NCBI RefSeq assembly: GCF_000710035.2
Contig: NZ_JMJJ01000006.1
Location: 124,001-188,000, forward strand
Origin: Pantoea ananatis LMG 2665
Lineage (GTDB): Bacteria > Pseudomonadota > Gammaproteobacteria > Enterobacterales > Enterobacteriaceae
DNA length: 64,000 nucleotides
Reading direction: 5' to 3'
Every line of letters begins with the position of its first letter. Position 1 is the first letter of the stretch. Below the pieces are notes generated by a model. The model was not told the origin of the DNA. It was given only the letters and a program-made list of their open reading frames with translations, and made no database searches. The position numbers and the translations under genes are program-made. This document shows, piece by piece, positions 36,582-47,561 of this stretch.

Positions 36582-37745
36582 TTACTGCTTCGCACGCTCT
36601 TCCAGCATGGCTACGGCAGGCAGTTTTTTGCCTTCCACGAACTCCAGGAAGGCACCGCCGCCGGTAGAGATGTAGGAGATTTTGTCTTCGATACCGAACA
36701 GGTCGATAGCCGCCAGCGTATCACCGCCGCCCGCCACTGAGAATGCTTCGCTGTCTGCAATGGCGTTAGCCACAATCTCGGTGCCTTTGCGGAAGTTCGG
36801 GAATTCAAACACGCCCACCGGGCCGTTCCACAGAATGGTTTTGGCATTCTTCAGGATGGTCGCCATGGCCTGAGCGGTTTCATCACCGAAGTCCATAATC
36901 TCTTCGTTATCTGCGACTTCCGAAACCTTTTTCACGGTTGCCGGGGCAGTTTCAGAGAATTCCGTGCCAACACGTGAATCGGTTGGAACAGGAATGCCGT
37001 ACTGATCGCGCAGGCCTTTGGCCGCGTCAACGAAGTCTGGCTCATACAGCGATTTGCCCACGTTGTTGTCGATAGCGACAAAGGTGTTGGCGATGCCGCC
37101 GCCGACAATCACGGTATCGGCAATCTTCACCAGCGACTGCAGCACGTCAAATTTGGTTGAAACCTTAGAACCACCGACCACAGCCACCAGCGGGCGCTCA
37201 GGGTTCTTCATCACTTTACCCAGCGCTTCCAGCTCAGCTGACAGCAGCGGGCCAGCACAGGCGACAGGGGCAAATTTGCCCACGCCATGCGTGGATGCCT
37301 GGGCGCGGTGCGCGGTACCAAAGGCATCCATAACAAAGACGTCGCACAGCGCAGCGTATTTCTTAGACAGCGCTTCGTCGTCTTTCTTTTCGCCTTTATT
37401 GAAGCGAACGTTTTCCAGTACGACCAGTTCGCCCGCGCCGATATCGACGCCGTCGAGGTAGTCTTTCGCCAGGGTAACCTGAGTACCGTTCAGTTTCTCT
37501 TTCAGGTAGTTCACTACTGGCAGCAGTGAGAATTCTTCGTTGTATTCACCTTCGGTCGGACGACCCAGGTGAGAGGTAACCATCACTTTGGCGCCCTGTT
37601 TCAACGCCGCTTCGATAGTTGGCAGTGAAGCACGAATACGTGCATCTGACGTCACTTTCCCTTCTTTCACTGGTACGTTGAGATCGGCGCGAATTAAAAC
37701 GCGTTTGCCAGCAAGATCCAGATCGGTCATCTTAATTACGGACAT
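36582..37745 (-). CDS. pgk: Phosphoglycerate kinase
   Basis: Makes ATP from 1,3-bisphosphoglycerate in glycolysis. The 387 residues equal E. coli. Two Rossmann-like lobes: the N-terminal substrate lobe with RADLNVPV and SHLGRPTEG, and the C-terminal nucleotide lobe with [17 protein letters not shown] and GGGDTLAA. Middle gene of the operon, 51 bp after epd. Confidence 0.98.
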   Translation of the reverse strand: MSVIKMTDLDLAGKRVLIRADLNVPVKEGKVTSDARIRASLPTIEAALKQGAKVMVTSHLGRPTEGEYNEEFSLLPVVNYLKEKLNGTQVTLAKDYLDGVDIGAGELVVLENVRFNKGEKKDDEALSKKYAALCDVFVMDAFGTAHRAQASTHGVGKFAPVACAGPLLSAELEALGKVMKNPERPLVAVVGGSKVSTKFDVLQSLVKIADTVIVGGGIANTFVAIDNNVGKSLYEPDFVDAAKGLRDQYGIPVPTDSRVGTEFSETAPATVKKVSEVADNEEIMDFGDETAQAMATILKNAKTILWNGPVGVFEFPNFRKGTEIVANAIADSEAFSVAGGGDTLAAIDLFGIEDKISYISTGGGAFLEFVEGKKLPAVAMLEERAKQ

Positions 37746-37796
37746 GGTGAACCCTCTCGTTGATTCTCATAAGTTTTGCCAGACGCAAACCGCGTC

Positions 37797-38816
37797 TTAC
37801 CTGAAACCGCTTGCGGCCATCGCTAACGTTGTGTCGAGCATTCGGTTAGCAAAGCCCCATTCGTTGTCACACCAGACCAGGGTTTTGATCAGATGCTGAC
37901 CGCTGACCCGCGTTTGTGTACCGTCCACAATGGCACTGTGCGGATCATGGTTGAAATCTACTGAGACTAACGGCAATTCTGTATAGTCAACTATACCACG
38001 AAATGCCCCTTCTGCCGCGCTTTGCAACAAGGCGTTAACCTCACAGGCCCGAACGGGCTGGCGCACGGAAACGCTGAGATCAATGGCCGTCACGTTGATC
38101 GTCGGTACGCGAACCGCGATGGCTTCGAAGCGATCGTTAAATTTCGGAAAAATACGCGCAATACCTGCCGCCAACCGGGTATCCACCGGGATGATAGACT
38201 GACTGGCCGCACGCGTACGGCGCAGATCGCTATGGTAGGCGTCAATCACCTGCTGATCGTGCATCGCCGAATGGATAGTCGTTACCGTCCCCGACTCGAT
38301 ACCAAAAGCGTCGTCCAGTAGCTTAATCACCGGAATAATGCAGTTAGTGGTACAGGATGCATTAGAGACAATACAGTCCGTTTGTTTCAGTTCCTGCTCG
38401 TTAACGCCATACACCACGGTTGCATCAAGATCGTTCCCCCCTGGATGGGAAAACAGCACTTTCTTCGCTCCTGCACGCAGATGGGCTTCGCCGTCATCAC
38501 GGGAACCGTAAACGCCTGTGCAGTCCAGCACCACGTCAACGTTGAGCTCGCCCCAGGGCAGTTCGTCCAGTCCGGCACGATGCAGAATACGGATAATATC
38601 GTCTCCGACCCACAGCTGATCCCGCTCCTGACGCACATCCAGCGCGAAACGCCCATGACTGGTATCGTACTTTAGCAGGTGCGCCATGCCCGCAGCCTCA
38701 GCCAGTTCGTTAACTGCCACCACTGTGATCTCCGCGCGGCGCCCCGTTTCATACAGTGCACGCAACACGTTGCGCCCAATGCGACCAAAGCCGTTTATCG
38801 CTACCCGAATGGTCAT
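37797..38816 (-). CDS. epd: Erythrose-4-phosphate dehydrogenase
   Basis: NAD-dependent oxidation of erythrose 4-phosphate to 4-phosphoerythronate, the entry to de novo pyridoxal phosphate synthesis; a GapA paralogue. 339 residues, as in E. coli. NAD motif INGFGRIGR at 8-16, catalytic Cys in SNASCTTNC (about 155) and the downstream His in HSAMHDQQ. First gene of epd-pgk-fbaA. A CRP-like site lies 180 bp upstream, in line with the CRP-dependent promoter known in E. coli. Confidence 0.97.
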   Translation of the reverse strand: MTIRVAINGFGRIGRNVLRALYETGRRAEITVVAVNELAEAAGMAHLLKYDTSHGRFALDVRQERDQLWVGDDIIRILHRAGLDELPWGELNVDVVLDCTGVYGSRDDGEAHLRAGAKKVLFSHPGGNDLDATVVYGVNEQELKQTDCIVSNASCTTNCIIPVIKLLDDAFGIESGTVTTIHSAMHDQQVIDAYHSDLRRTRAASQSIIPVDTRLAAGIARIFPKFNDRFEAIAVRVPTINVTAIDLSVSVRQPVRACEVNALLQSAAEGAFRGIVDYTELPLVSVDFNHDPHSAIVDGTQTRVSGQHLIKTLVWCDNEWGFANRMLDTTLAMAASGFR

Positions 38817-39057
38817 CTTTCTCCTGCCAAACCAGACTGAAAAAAAGGTGCAGATAGCCTGAGCGTTTCACTGCATTTTGTACAGGAGATTCTTAGCCCG
38901 ACCGCAGGCAAAGCAGCCTAAACTGAAACGGTTCAGCTAGGATAATAGAAGGAAGGAATAACGGGAATGATTGCGATCAAGCGGACTGCGTATTTTTGGA
39001 TCTACATCACAAAATTACGCAAAAAATCGCTATTACTACAGGAATAATTTTGTCGAT
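38817..39057. promoter_or_regulatory. epd upstream region
   Basis: Together with the tktA terminator this makes the 307-bp gap between epd and tktA. It contains the CRP-like site at 38996-39011 and otherwise no recognised gene or RNA. Confidence 0.5.
38996..39011. promoter_or_regulatory. CRP-like site upstream of epd
   Basis: TTGGATCTACATCACA (minus strand TGTGATGTAGATCCAA) has one perfect half-site TGTGA and a degraded second half at the right spacing. Confidence 0.5.
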
Positions 39058-39080
39058 AAGGGGGCAAACTGCGCCCCCTT
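39058..39080 (-). terminator. Hairpin after tktA
   Basis: 8-bp stem AAGGGGGC / GCCCCCTT with a 7-nt loop, 43 bp past the tktA stop. Only TTATCG-like sequence follows on the minus strand, so the U-tract is poor. Confidence 0.6.
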
Positions 39081-39123
39081 TCATCTGGGTTCAGACGAGC
39101 CTTCACTCGCCTGCGCCCTTCTG

Positions 39124-41118
39124 TCAGGCCAGCAACGCTTTTGCTTTCGCTACCACGTTGTCTACCGTGAAGCCGAATACTTCAAACAGCTTCTCAGCAG
39201 GCGCTGACTCACCAAAGGTGGTCATGCCGACGATAGCGCCGTTCAGGCCGGTATATTTGAACCAATAGTCTGCAATACCCGCTTCAATGGCAACGCGAGC
39301 GGCAACGGCCTTCGGCAGGACAGATTCACGATATTCAGCAGACTGCTTGTCGAACGCATCCGTTGATGGCATGGAAACCACGCGAACCTTACGGCCTTCA
39401 TCGGTCAGTTTCTGATACGCAGCCACAGCCAGTTCAACTTCTGAACCGGTGGCGATCAGAATCAGCTCTGGCGTGCCCGCGCTGTCTTTCAGCACATAAC
39501 CGCCACGGGCCACGTTTGCCAGCTGCTCTGCGGTACGATCCTGCTGCGCCAGATTCTGACGAGAGAAGATCAGTGCGCTTGGACCATCTTTACGCTCAAT
39601 CGCATATTTCCACGCCACTGCTGATTCCACCTGATCACACGGACGCCACAGGCTCATGTTTGGTGTGGTACGCAGGCTCGCCATCTGCTCTACCGGCTGG
39701 TGCGTCGGGCCATCTTCGCCCAGGCCAATAGAGTCGTGGGTATAAACCATAATTTGACGGATTTTCATCAGCGCGGCCATACGGGCGGCGTTACGTGCAT
39801 ACTCAACAAACATCAGGAAGGTCGCGGTATAAGGCAGGAAGCCGCCATGCAGCGCCAGACCGTTGGCAATCGCGGTCATACCGAATTCACGCACGCCGTA
39901 GTGAATATAGTTGCCGGCAGCGTCTTCATTGATGGGCTTAGAGCCAGACCAGATGGTGAGGTTACTGGGTGCCAGATCAGCCGAACCGCCCAGATATTCT
40001 GGCAGGATTTTACCAAAGGCTTCGATCGCATTTTGTGAGGCTTTACGGCTGGCGATTTTCGCCGGATTAGCCTGTAACTGCTCGATAAACTTCTGCGATT
40101 CCTGCTGCCAGTTAGCCGGCAGTTCGTTGCTCATGCGGCGCGTAAATTCTGCAGCCAGCTCTGGGAAGGCACTGGCATAGGCCGCGAATTTCGTGTTCCA
40201 CGCATCCTCTTTCGCCTTGCCTACTTCCTTAGCATCCCACTCAGCATAAATGTCTGAAGGAATAACGAAAGGCGGATAGTCCCAGCCTAACTGTTTGCGG
40301 GTGAGCGCAATCTCGTCATCGCCCAGCGGTGCGCCGTGTGAATCGTGGGTCCCCGCTTTATTCGGTGAACCAAAACCGATCACAGTTTTGCACATCAGCA
40401 ATGACGGCTTGTCGCTCACCGCTTTCGCTTCTTCAATGGCTTTCGCGATGGCGTCGGCATCGTGACCGTCAACGCCGCGCACCACATGCCAGCCGTACGC
40501 TTCGAAGCGCTTCGCGGTGTCATCGGTGAACCAGCCGTCAACATGACCATCGATGGAGATACCATTGTCATCATAGAATGCCACCAGCTTGCCCAGCTTC
40601 AGCGTACCCGCCAGCGAGCACACTTCGTGTGAGATGCCTTCCATCATGCAGCCGTCGCCCATAAAGACCCAGGTATTATGATCTACGATCTCATGGCCCG
40701 GACGGTTGAACTGTGCTGCCAGCGTGCGCTCCGCAATGGCAAAACCTACGGCGTTAGCGATGCCCTGCCCCAGCGGACCGGTCGTGGTTTCCACGCCCAC
40801 GGTATAGCCATATTCAGGGTGCCCCGGCGTTTTAGAATGCAACTGACGGAAGTTTTCCAGCTCGCTAATCGGTAAATCGTAGCCGGTAAGGTGCAGCAGG
40901 CTGTAAATCAGCATCGAACCGTGACCATTGGACAGAACAAAACGGTCGCGATCGGCCCAGTGTGGGTTGGTTGGGTTATGATTGAGATAGCCGCGCCACA
41001 AGACTTCGGCGATATCCGCCATGCCCATCGGGGCACCCGGATGTCCCGATTTAGCTTTTTGCACTGCGTCCATACTTAACGCGCGAATGGCGTTGGCAAG
41101 ATCTTTACGAGAGGGCAT
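39124..41118 (-). CDS. tktA: Transketolase
   Basis: Thiamine-diphosphate enzyme of the non-oxidative pentose phosphate pathway, moving two-carbon units between ketoses and aldoses and supplying erythrose 4-phosphate for aromatic amino acids and Epd. 664 residues (E. coli 663). The ThDP motif runs from GDGCMMEG to the Asn in DDNGISI; the pyrimidine-domain Glu is in [10 protein letters not shown]; the phosphate-site Arg/His cluster is in [19 protein letters not shown]. Monocistronic, divergent from loiP. Confidence 0.98.
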   Translation of the reverse strand: MPSRKDLANAIRALSMDAVQKAKSGHPGAPMGMADIAEVLWRGYLNHNPTNPHWADRDRFVLSNGHGSMLIYSLLHLTGYDLPISELENFRQLHSKTPGHPEYGYTVGVETTTGPLGQGIANAVGFAIAERTLAAQFNRPGHEIVDHNTWVFMGDGCMMEGISHEVCSLAGTLKLGKLVAFYDDNGISIDGHVDGWFTDDTAKRFEAYGWHVVRGVDGHDADAIAKAIEEAKAVSDKPSLLMCKTVIGFGSPNKAGTHDSHGAPLGDDEIALTRKQLGWDYPPFVIPSDIYAEWDAKEVGKAKEDAWNTKFAAYASAFPELAAEFTRRMSNELPANWQQESQKFIEQLQANPAKIASRKASQNAIEAFGKILPEYLGGSADLAPSNLTIWSGSKPINEDAAGNYIHYGVREFGMTAIANGLALHGGFLPYTATFLMFVEYARNAARMAALMKIRQIMVYTHDSIGLGEDGPTHQPVEQMASLRTTPNMSLWRPCDQVESAVAWKYAIERKDGPSALIFSRQNLAQQDRTAEQLANVARGGYVLKDSAGTPELILIATGSEVELAVAAYQKLTDEGRKVRVVSMPSTDAFDKQSAEYRESVLPKAVAARVAIEAGIADYWFKYTGLNGAIVGMTTFGESAPAEKLFEVFGFTVDNVVAKAKALLA

Positions 41119-41388
41119 CTTCTACTCCAGTTCGGATTAATGATTTGCGCCTTAACCTGTTGTAATTAATCAGCTATCGGGCAAAGCACGGGGAAAAGTT
41201 TCACCACAATGTACATGAAAAACGGGGCAAAAGTAATGTCGTAAAACGCTAAATGTTCCCGCTTCGTCTGGCTTTTCCAGTCATGTCTGCTAGCAAAAAG
41301 GTTTATCACCAACTATAACCTGTTGGTTAAACCACCTTGTAGGGATTCAGGTGTTTGTTTTTTATCTTGTTACTTATGGGACGACAGA
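41119..41388. promoter_or_regulatory. Divergent tktA/loiP control region
   Basis: A 270-bp AT-rich gap holding promoters for both genes. No specific operator or RNA was recognised. Confidence 0.4.
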
Positions 41389-42144
41389 ATGAAAATTCAT
41401 AAAACGGCACTGGCTCTGGGCCTGGTTGCGCTGCTTAGCGGCTGTGAGGGTGTAAATAGTAATGGTCTGCTGCAATCCGGCGCACAGGCATTTCAGGCTT
41501 ACACGTTGAGCGATGCTCAGGTCAAGCAGCTTAGCGATCAGTCCTGCGCCCAAATGGACAAAGAAAATCAGGTCGCGCCAGCTGACAGCGAGTACCAGCA
41601 ACGGCTGAATAAAATCGCTGCGGCACTGGGCGACAACATCAATGGTATCCCGGCTAACTACAAGGTTTACCAGACCAAAGACGTTAACGCCTGGGCAATG
41701 GCCAATGGCTGCATCCGCGTTTACAGCGGACTGATGGATATGATGACCGACAATGAAGTCGAGGCGGTACTGGGCCATGAAATGGGCCACGTTGCGCTGG
41801 GTCATACGCGCAAAGCGATGCAGGTCGCCTTCACCACAACGGCAGCACGCACCGCGGCGGCATCGGCTGGCGGTATTATTGGTTCGCTGTCACAGTCGCA
41901 GTTGGGTGATATGGGTGAAAAATTAGTAAATGCCCAGTTCTCGCAGACGCAGGAGACTCAGGCTGATGACTACTCATACAACCTGCTGAAAAAGCGCGGT
42001 ATTGATCCGGTCGGGCTGGCAACCAGCTTTGAAAAACTGGCAAAACTGGAACAGGGCCGTCAAAGCTCAATGTTTGACTCGCATCCTGACTCCGAAGCGC
42101 GTGCGCAGCATATTCGCGATCGCATCGCCGCAGACGGCAAGTAA
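41389..42144 (+). CDS. loiP: Outer-membrane lipoprotein metalloprotease LoiP
   Basis: Zn-dependent M48-family protease anchored to the outer membrane and induced by low ionic strength in E. coli, where it works with BepA. The 251 residues (E. coli 252) have a signal peptide with lipobox LSGC (Cys19; Glu at +2), the metal motif HEMGH at 130-134 and the third ligand region ETQADDYS. The start at 41389 has GGGA upstream; a 22-codon extension would bury the signal peptide. Confidence 0.94.
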   Translation: MKIHKTALALGLVALLSGCEGVNSNGLLQSGAQAFQAYTLSDAQVKQLSDQSCAQMDKENQVAPADSEYQQRLNKIAAALGDNINGIPANYKVYQTKDVNAWAMANGCIRVYSGLMDMMTDNEVEAVLGHEMGHVALGHTRKAMQVAFTTTAARTAAASAGGIIGSLSQSQLGDMGEKLVNAQFSQTQETQADDYSYNLLKKRGIDPVGLATSFEKLAKLEQGRQSSMFDSHPDSEARAQHIRDRIAADGK

Positions 42145-42152
42145 GTCAGAAT

Positions 42153-42182
42153 CAGAGGGATAACCCTGAGGTTATCCCTCTG
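42153..42182. terminator. 13-bp hairpin between loiP and speB
   Basis: Perfect stem CAGAGGGATAACC / GGTTATCCCTCTG with a CTGA loop, exactly between the convergent stops (8 and 5 bp away). It has no T-run; probably a shared bidirectional terminator or 3'-end protector. Confidence 0.7.
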
Positions 42183-42187
42183 TCGCA

Positions 42188-43108
42188 TCAGCCTTTATTC
42201 GCTGCCTGAACGTGCAACATGTCCAGCGCCAGCGTAGCGGCGGCAAGTGCAGTCAGATCGGCGTGATCGTAACCCGGCGCGACTTCCACCAGATCCATCC
42301 CCACGATATTCATGCCCTGTAAACCACGAATCAGTTTAGTGGCTTTATCTGTGGTTAAACCGCCAATGACCGGCGTACCGGTGCCCGGCGCATGCGCAGG
42401 ATCCAGACAGTCGATATCAAATGTCAGATAAACCGGAAGGTCGCCGACGGTGCGCTTAATTTCCGCCAGAAGATCGTCCACACTGCGGTCGTTAACCTGA
42501 GCAGCATCCAGCACGTTAAAGCCCAGGCTTTTGTCGAATTCGGTACGAATACCGATTTGCACCGAGTGCTGAGGATCGATGAGCCCCTCTTTCGGTGCGG
42601 TAAAGAACATGGTGCCATGGTCAAACGTTGGACCATTGGAGTAGGTATCGGTATGGGCGTCAAAGTGCACCAGCGCCATTTTACCAAAGTGCTTCGCATG
42701 CGCGCGCAGCAGGGGAAGCGTGACGTAGTGATCGCCACCAAAGGTCATCATGCGTTTGCCGTTCGCCAGCAGTTTCTCTGCATGGGCCTGCAGCTTGTCA
42801 GACAGATCCTGTGAATCACCAAAGGCGTAAACCAGATCGCCGCAGTCCACCACGTTCAGGCGCTGACGCAGGTCAAACTCCCACGGCCAGCGGCAGCCTT
42901 CCCAGGCGAGATTGGTCGAAATCTGGCGGATAGCGCCAGGGCCAAGACGGCTGCCTGGACGGCCTGAGGTCGCGGCGTCAAAGGGCACCCCGGTGATCAC
43001 CCACTCTGCGTCGCTGTCGTAAGGCTGGAAATTAACCGGAAAACGCATAAAACCAAAGGCGTTAGAAACCAGTGAATTGTCGTACTGATTGCCGAGGGTA
43101 TTGTACAT
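42188..43108 (-). CDS. speB: Agmatinase
   Basis: Mn-dependent ureohydrolase converting agmatine to putrescine and urea, the step after SpeA. 306 residues, as in E. coli. Metal-binding motifs [18 protein letters not shown] and [18 protein letters not shown] are complete. It lies 159 bp downstream of speA behind a terminator, so it may also use its own promoter. GAGGAC is upstream of the ATG. Confidence 0.97.
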   Translation of the reverse strand: MYNTLGNQYDNSLVSNAFGFMRFPVNFQPYDSDAEWVITGVPFDAATSGRPGSRLGPGAIRQISTNLAWEGCRWPWEFDLRQRLNVVDCGDLVYAFGDSQDLSDKLQAHAEKLLANGKRMMTFGGDHYVTLPLLRAHAKHFGKMALVHFDAHTDTYSNGPTFDHGTMFFTAPKEGLIDPQHSVQIGIRTEFDKSLGFNVLDAAQVNDRSVDDLLAEIKRTVGDLPVYLTFDIDCLDPAHAPGTGTPVIGGLTTDKATKLIRGLQGMNIVGMDLVEVAPGYDHADLTALAAATLALDMLHVQAANKG

Positions 43109-43167
43109 AAGTCGTCCTCTGTCTGTGCATGAGGCGGGCCTGGGGCGCGCACCATGAAGGTTGAGAT

Positions 43168-43212
43168 AAAAAAAATCCCCTCCGCGTCGTTAGGCCCGAC
43201 GAGGAAGGGATG
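43168..43212 (-). terminator. Terminator between speA and speB
   Basis: Minus-strand imperfect stem (ATCCC..CCTCGTCG with CGACG..GGGGAT) followed by eight T, 55 bp after the speA stop. It should reduce read-through into speB. Confidence 0.8.
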
Positions 43213-43267
43213 GGTTGCTGCCGATTATCAACAATGTCCCGACCCGCTGCAAGCGCTTCGCGGGGCT

Positions 43268-45247
43268 TTATTCGTCTTCTAAATAGGTGTAGCCATACAG
43301 ACCACTTTCGAACTCCTGCAGGAACTGCTCACGCAGTTCGTCATCCAGTTCAGAGGTCTGAATCTGCTTACGGAACAGCGTCATCAGTTCGTTCGGATCG
43401 AGCTGAACATACTGCAGCATGTCGGCCACGGTATCGCCCTCATCCGACAGTTGAACCTCCACCTCGCCATTCTGGAAGGCAAACACGTCAACCGCTTCGG
43501 TGTCACCAAACAGGTTATGCATGTTACCCAGGATTTCCTGATAGGCGCCGACCATAAAGAAGCCGAGCATCGGTGGGTTGTCCACGTCGTACTCCGGCAT
43601 CGGCATGGTTGTGGCAATACCATCACCATCAACATAGTGATCGATGGTACCGTCAGAGTCACAGGTGATGTCCAGCAGCACGGCACGACGTTCCGGCTTT
43701 TTATTCAGGCCTTCCAGCGGCAGCACAGGGAACAGCTGATCGATGCCCCATGCATCCGGCATGGACTGGAACAGCGAGAAGTTAACGTAGATCTTGTCCG
43801 CCATGCGCTCCTGCAACTCGTCGATGATCGGACGGTGCGCGCGGTTGCTGGGATCAAGATGCTGCTGAATGTAGTGACAGATGCTCAGATAAAGCTGTTC
43901 TGCCCAAGCGCGCTGCTTCAGGCTGTAGGTACCGGATGAGTAGCCTGTATGGATATCAAACAGGTCCATCTGGCTGTCGTGCAGCCATTCACGCAGCGAA
44001 CGACGCGTGTCCGGCTCGTGCATCTCCTGCCAGGTTTCCCACATGCTCAGGATAGGACGCGGGGCATCCTCAATCTCTGGCGCTTCTGGCTTACTGAATT
44101 CGTTACGCTCAACGCCGATGATGTTAGATACCAGCACCGTGTGGTGAGCTGTGACTGCGCGGCCGGATTCGGTAATCACCGTTGGGTGCTCAAGTCCATG
44201 CTCGTCACAGGCTGCGCCAATTCCCCAGATCACGTTATTGGCATATTCATTCAGTCCGTAATTGACCGAACAGTCGGACTGCGAACGGGTACCTTCATAG
44301 TCAACGCCCAGGCCGCCGCCAACGTCAAAGCACTTAATGTTGACGCCGAGTTTTGCCAGTTCCACATAGAAGCGCGCAGACTCACGCACCCCGGTCGCGA
44401 TATCGCGAATGTTAGACATCTGCGATCCCAAATGGAAATGCAGCAGCTGCAGGCTGTCGATCCGACCCGCTTCACGCATGATTTCAACCAGCTTGAGTAC
44501 CTGCGTTGCTGACAGGCCAAATTTAGATTTTTCGCCGCCGCTCGACTGCCACTTACCAGAACCCTGTGAAGCGAGACGTGCACGAATGCCCAGACGCGGC
44601 ACCACATTCAGGCGCTCGGCTTCTTCCAGCACCATGCGCACTTCGGTCATCTTCTCCAGAACCAGATAAACCTTGTGCCCTATCTTCTCGCCAATCAGCG
44701 CCAGACGAATATATTCACGATCTTTGTAACCATTACATACAATAACCGAACGAGTCTGACCGGCATGAGCCAGTACCGCCATCAGTTCGGCTTTTGAACC
44801 GGCTTCCAGACCCAACGGTTCGCCAGAATTGACCAGGGATTCGATGACGCGCTTATGCTGGTTCACCTTGATGGGATACACCAGGAAGTAATCACCGGTG
44901 TAACCGTAAGACTCACGTGCGCGTTTAAAAGCAGCGTTTATTGAGCGCAGGCGATGCTGAAGAATCTGAGGGAAACAGAACAGCGCGGGCAGGCGTTGGC
45001 CCTGGGCCTCGCGTTCCTTAACCAGCTTAGCCAGATCGACACGCACATCCGGACGATCCGGATCGGGGCAGACGCTAATATGACCCAGTTCATTGACGTC
45101 ATAGTAGTTATTGCCCCACCAGGCAATGTTGTAGGTCCGCAGCATCAGGCTGGCGTCCTGATCGTTCATCGCCACCTCCTGCATTGAGCGGAGTGCACCT
45201 TGTTCGCCAGCTGACGAACCCTTGATATTCTTCATGCCGTCAGACAT
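43268..45247 (-). CDS. speA: Biosynthetic arginine decarboxylase
   Basis: PLP enzyme making agmatine from arginine, the first step of the arginine route to putrescine. 659 residues (E. coli 658). Alanine-racemase-fold decarboxylase: PLP Lys in VYPIKVNQH, the glycine loop [12 protein letters not shown] and the C-terminal catalytic Cys in LDITCDSDG. The start at 45247 ([10 protein letters not shown]) has GAGG 6 bp upstream and corresponds to the long E. coli start; an internal Met ([10 protein letters not shown]) is an alternative. speB acts next in the pathway. Confidence 0.96.
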   Translation of the reverse strand: MSDGMKNIKGSSAGEQGALRSMQEVAMNDQDASLMLRTYNIAWWGNNYYDVNELGHISVCPDPDRPDVRVDLAKLVKEREAQGQRLPALFCFPQILQHRLRSINAAFKRARESYGYTGDYFLVYPIKVNQHKRVIESLVNSGEPLGLEAGSKAELMAVLAHAGQTRSVIVCNGYKDREYIRLALIGEKIGHKVYLVLEKMTEVRMVLEEAERLNVVPRLGIRARLASQGSGKWQSSGGEKSKFGLSATQVLKLVEIMREAGRIDSLQLLHFHLGSQMSNIRDIATGVRESARFYVELAKLGVNIKCFDVGGGLGVDYEGTRSQSDCSVNYGLNEYANNVIWGIGAACDEHGLEHPTVITESGRAVTAHHTVLVSNIIGVERNEFSKPEAPEIEDAPRPILSMWETWQEMHEPDTRRSLREWLHDSQMDLFDIHTGYSSGTYSLKQRAWAEQLYLSICHYIQQHLDPSNRAHRPIIDELQERMADKIYVNFSLFQSMPDAWGIDQLFPVLPLEGLNKKPERRAVLLDITCDSDGTIDHYVDGDGIATTMPMPEYDVDNPPMLGFFMVGAYQEILGNMHNLFGDTEAVDVFAFQNGEVEVQLSDEGDTVADMLQYVQLDPNELMTLFRKQIQTSELDDELREQFLQEFESGLYGYTYLEDE

Positions 45248-45882
45248 CGCGAACCTCAATTTTCCGTTGAAAGATAATAATGTAAACCGACTTGAAGGTC
45301 GGGAGTCTGGAAATTCGTTGCCACATATTACGTCATGCTCTGTCTGCGTTGCGAACCTGCACGATGCATCACTGTAGTGTTAAGTGTAAAACACTCAGCC
45401 GCGTCAGGTACAAAAGGGCCGCGAATAATTCACGACGCTCACCGCCTGGACGATATAAACCGCTATCGCGTCAGAGGTTAACCAGCGCTTGTGTCGGGAT
45501 AATTACCGAAACCAATAAAATGTCGGCAGAAGAGAAATAAGGACGGGAAACAGGATAACGCCAGCGCCGTGCCAGCACGCGAAAAGGCCGGGAGAGAGAA
45601 GATAAGGCTCATTACTCGTATCACCTCCGCACATGTCCTGGACATGTGGAAAACCACCTGGGTGAAAGCCAGACAGCTGTCTGACGGGCGCGACGCGGTA
45701 AGCGCGTCATCCTTTTTGCTGCTGAGAACGCAGCGGCGTTTTATACATTTTGCGCCTAAAAAAAGCAAAGAGATTATTTGCTTAATGCACGCGCTGTCAG
45801 CAGGATTTTCCACTGCTGCGCGTAAAGTTAACAGTGCAACATCAAAAAGGGCTGGTAATTCGCTCACCGCGTAACCTAAAAT
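45248..45882. promoter_or_regulatory. Palindrome-rich speA-metK intergenic region
   Basis: Part of an 803-bp gap without a credible gene. It contains AGTGTAAAACACT (45383-45395), CACATGTCCTGGACATGTG (45630-45648), CAGACAGCTGTCTG (45670-45683), hairpin GACGCG / CGCGTC followed five bases later by T5 (45692-45717), hairpin GCTGC / GCAGC (45718-45734) and a bulged stem CGCGC..AGCAG / CTGCT..GCGCG (45790-45822). Regulator sites or a structured small RNA are possible; neither is proven. Confidence 0.5.
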
Positions 45883-45914
45883 AGACGTCCAGATGGTTTT
45901 CCATCTAAACAGGT
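45877..45914 (+). promoter_or_regulatory. metK promoter region with MetJ met-box array
   Basis: Tandem 8-bp units from 45883: AGACGTCC (7/8 to AGACGTCT), AGATGGTT (5/8), TTCCATCT (4/8) and AAACAGGT (4/8), the typical MetJ arrangement of one strong box beside weak ones. A TAAAAT -10-like hexamer lies directly before them at 45877-45882. MetJ with S-adenosylmethionine, the metK product, represses met genes. Confidence 0.75.
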
Positions 45915-46050
45915 TAATATCCAGGCGGAGTTGGCCTGCGTGCTGACACTACCTGACTGCTCACGGCTTTGCCTTAAGGGGCGTTAAGTCAGCTAATACT
46001 CACTTGCGCTATGCAGTCGAATTCAAACCATTGGTAAGGTAAAGAACATA

Positions 46051-47202
46051 ATGGCTAAACATCTTTTTACATCCGAGTCCGTATCCGAAGGACATCCTGA
46101 TAAAATCGCCGACCAGATTTCTGATGCTGTGCTTGATGCGATCCTGGAACAGGATCCCAAAGCGCGCGTGGCCTGCGAAACGTACGTTAAAACCGGTATG
46201 GTTCTGGTTGGCGGTGAGATCACCACCAGCGCCTGGGTTGATATTGAAGAAATCACTCGTAATACCGTACGTGAAATCGGCTATGTTCATTCCGATATGG
46301 GCTTTGATGCCAACTCCTGCGCAGTATTAAGCGCTATTGGCAAACAGTCTCAGGATATCAACCAGGGCGTTGACCGCAGCGATCCGCTGGAACAGGGTGC
46401 GGGCGATCAGGGTTTGATGTTTGGCTATGCGACAAACGAAACCGACGTTCTGATGCCAGCCCCGGTGACCTATGCGCACCGTCTGGTTCAGCGTCAGGCC
46501 GAAGTGCGTAAGGACGGCACGCTGCCATGGCTGCGTCCGGATGCCAAAAGCCAGGTGACCTTCCAGTACGACGACGGCAAAATCGTCGGTATTGATGCGG
46601 TCGTTCTGTCAACTCAGCACAGCGAAGCGATCTCACAAAAAGATCTGCAGGAAGCGGTGATGGAAGAAATCATCAAGCCCGTCCTGCCTGCCGAGTGGCT
46701 GAGCGCATCCACCAAATATCACATCAACCCAACGGGCCGTTTTGTTATCGGTGGCCCAATGGGTGACTGTGGCCTGACCGGTCGCAAAATCATTGTTGAT
46801 ACCTACGGCGGTATGGCACGTCACGGCGGTGGCGCCTTCTCAGGCAAAGACCCGTCAAAAGTTGACCGTTCAGCCGCCTATGCCGCCCGCTATGTTGCAA
46901 AAAACATCGTGGCAGCGGGTCTGGCCGATCGTTGTGAGATCCAGGTTTCCTACGCCATCGGTGTTGCCGAGCCGACCTCCATCATGGTCGAGACCTTTGG
47001 CACTGAGAAAGTGTCTACTGAACAGCTGACCTTACTGGTGCGCGAGTTCTTCGATCTGCGTCCTTACGGCCTGATTCAGATGCTGGATCTGCTGCATCCG
47101 ATCTATAAAGAAACCGCTGCCTATGGCCACTTTGGTCGCGAACATTTCCCTTGGGAAAAAACTGACAAAGCAGAACAGTTGCGTGAGGCTGCGGGCCTGT
47201 AA
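46051..47202 (+). CDS. metK: S-adenosylmethionine synthase
   Basis: Makes S-adenosylmethionine from methionine and ATP; essential. 383 residues (E. coli 384). Signature sequences are [13 protein letters not shown] (ATP and Mg), [12 protein letters not shown] and [20 protein letters not shown] lies upstream of the ATG. It is controlled by the met boxes 137-168 bp upstream and closed by a strong terminator. Confidence 0.98.
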   Translation: MAKHLFTSESVSEGHPDKIADQISDAVLDAILEQDPKARVACETYVKTGMVLVGGEITTSAWVDIEEITRNTVREIGYVHSDMGFDANSCAVLSAIGKQSQDINQGVDRSDPLEQGAGDQGLMFGYATNETDVLMPAPVTYAHRLVQRQAEVRKDGTLPWLRPDAKSQVTFQYDDGKIVGIDAVVLSTQHSEAISQKDLQEAVMEEIIKPVLPAEWLSASTKYHINPTGRFVIGGPMGDCGLTGRKIIVDTYGGMARHGGGAFSGKDPSKVDRSAAYAARYVAKNIVAAGLADRCEIQVSYAIGVAEPTSIMVETFGTEKVSTEQLTLLVREFFDLRPYGLIQMLDLLHPIYKETAAYGHFGREHFPWEKTDKAEQLREAAGL

Positions 47203-47219
47203 GCCTGAAAACGTCTCAA

Positions 47220-47252
47220 AAAGCCCTGCCTCGCGGCGGGGCTTTTTTTTTC
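47220..47252 (+). terminator. Rho-independent terminator of metK
   Basis: Stem AAGCCCTGCC / GGCGGGGCTT (one T-G pair) with a 4-nt loop followed by a long T tract, 19 bp after the stop. Confidence 0.95.
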
Positions 47253-47339
47253 TTTTTATTCCTCTCGGGCCTTCAGTTTCCCCCACCTGCACATTTTTTT
47301 AACTCAGCTACACTTTCTCTCAGCCTGTGCTCAGCTAAT

Positions 47340-47355
47340 GTGTTAACGATTACAA
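47340..47355. promoter_or_regulatory. Upstream GalR/GalS operator candidate
   Basis: GTGTTAACGATTACAA agrees with the Gal operator consensus GTGKAANCGNTTNCAC except at position 5 and the last base. Confidence 0.6.
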
Positions 47356-47542
47356 TTTGAAACGCTTTAGATATCGGCTATTTAGGAATTTATCGCCGTA
47401 GTTATTCTTCCTAAAATGCGTTATTTTCAGCGTCATCTGATAGGCGTTAAACAGGGCATTGTCAGAAACTTCGAGGGTGCTATACCTCACTGGTTACTTG
47501 ACCTTTCTGGGTTATAAATGCTGGATTTCAGGGTTTCAGCAA

Positions 47543-47558
47543 GTGTAAGCGATTACAT
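47543..47558. promoter_or_regulatory. Proximal GalR/GalS operator
   Basis: GTGTAAGCGATTACAT agrees with GTGKAANCGNTTNCAC at all fixed positions but the last. It lies 203 bp from the upstream operator and 82 bp before the galP start. Confidence 0.8.
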
Positions 47559-47561
47559 CAA

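Noticed and set aside
45320..45420. A YqgB-like small protein upstream of speA
   Set aside because: A minus-strand frame contains ECFTLN, like the end of E. coli YqgB, but it follows a stop with no usable start and the rest does not match. It may be conserved promoter DNA.
45478..45867. 129-codon minus-strand frame and an opposite 101-codon frame at 45569-45874
   Set aside because: They overlap each other antisense, have no ribosome site and no recognisable family, and run through the palindromes of the speA-metK gap.
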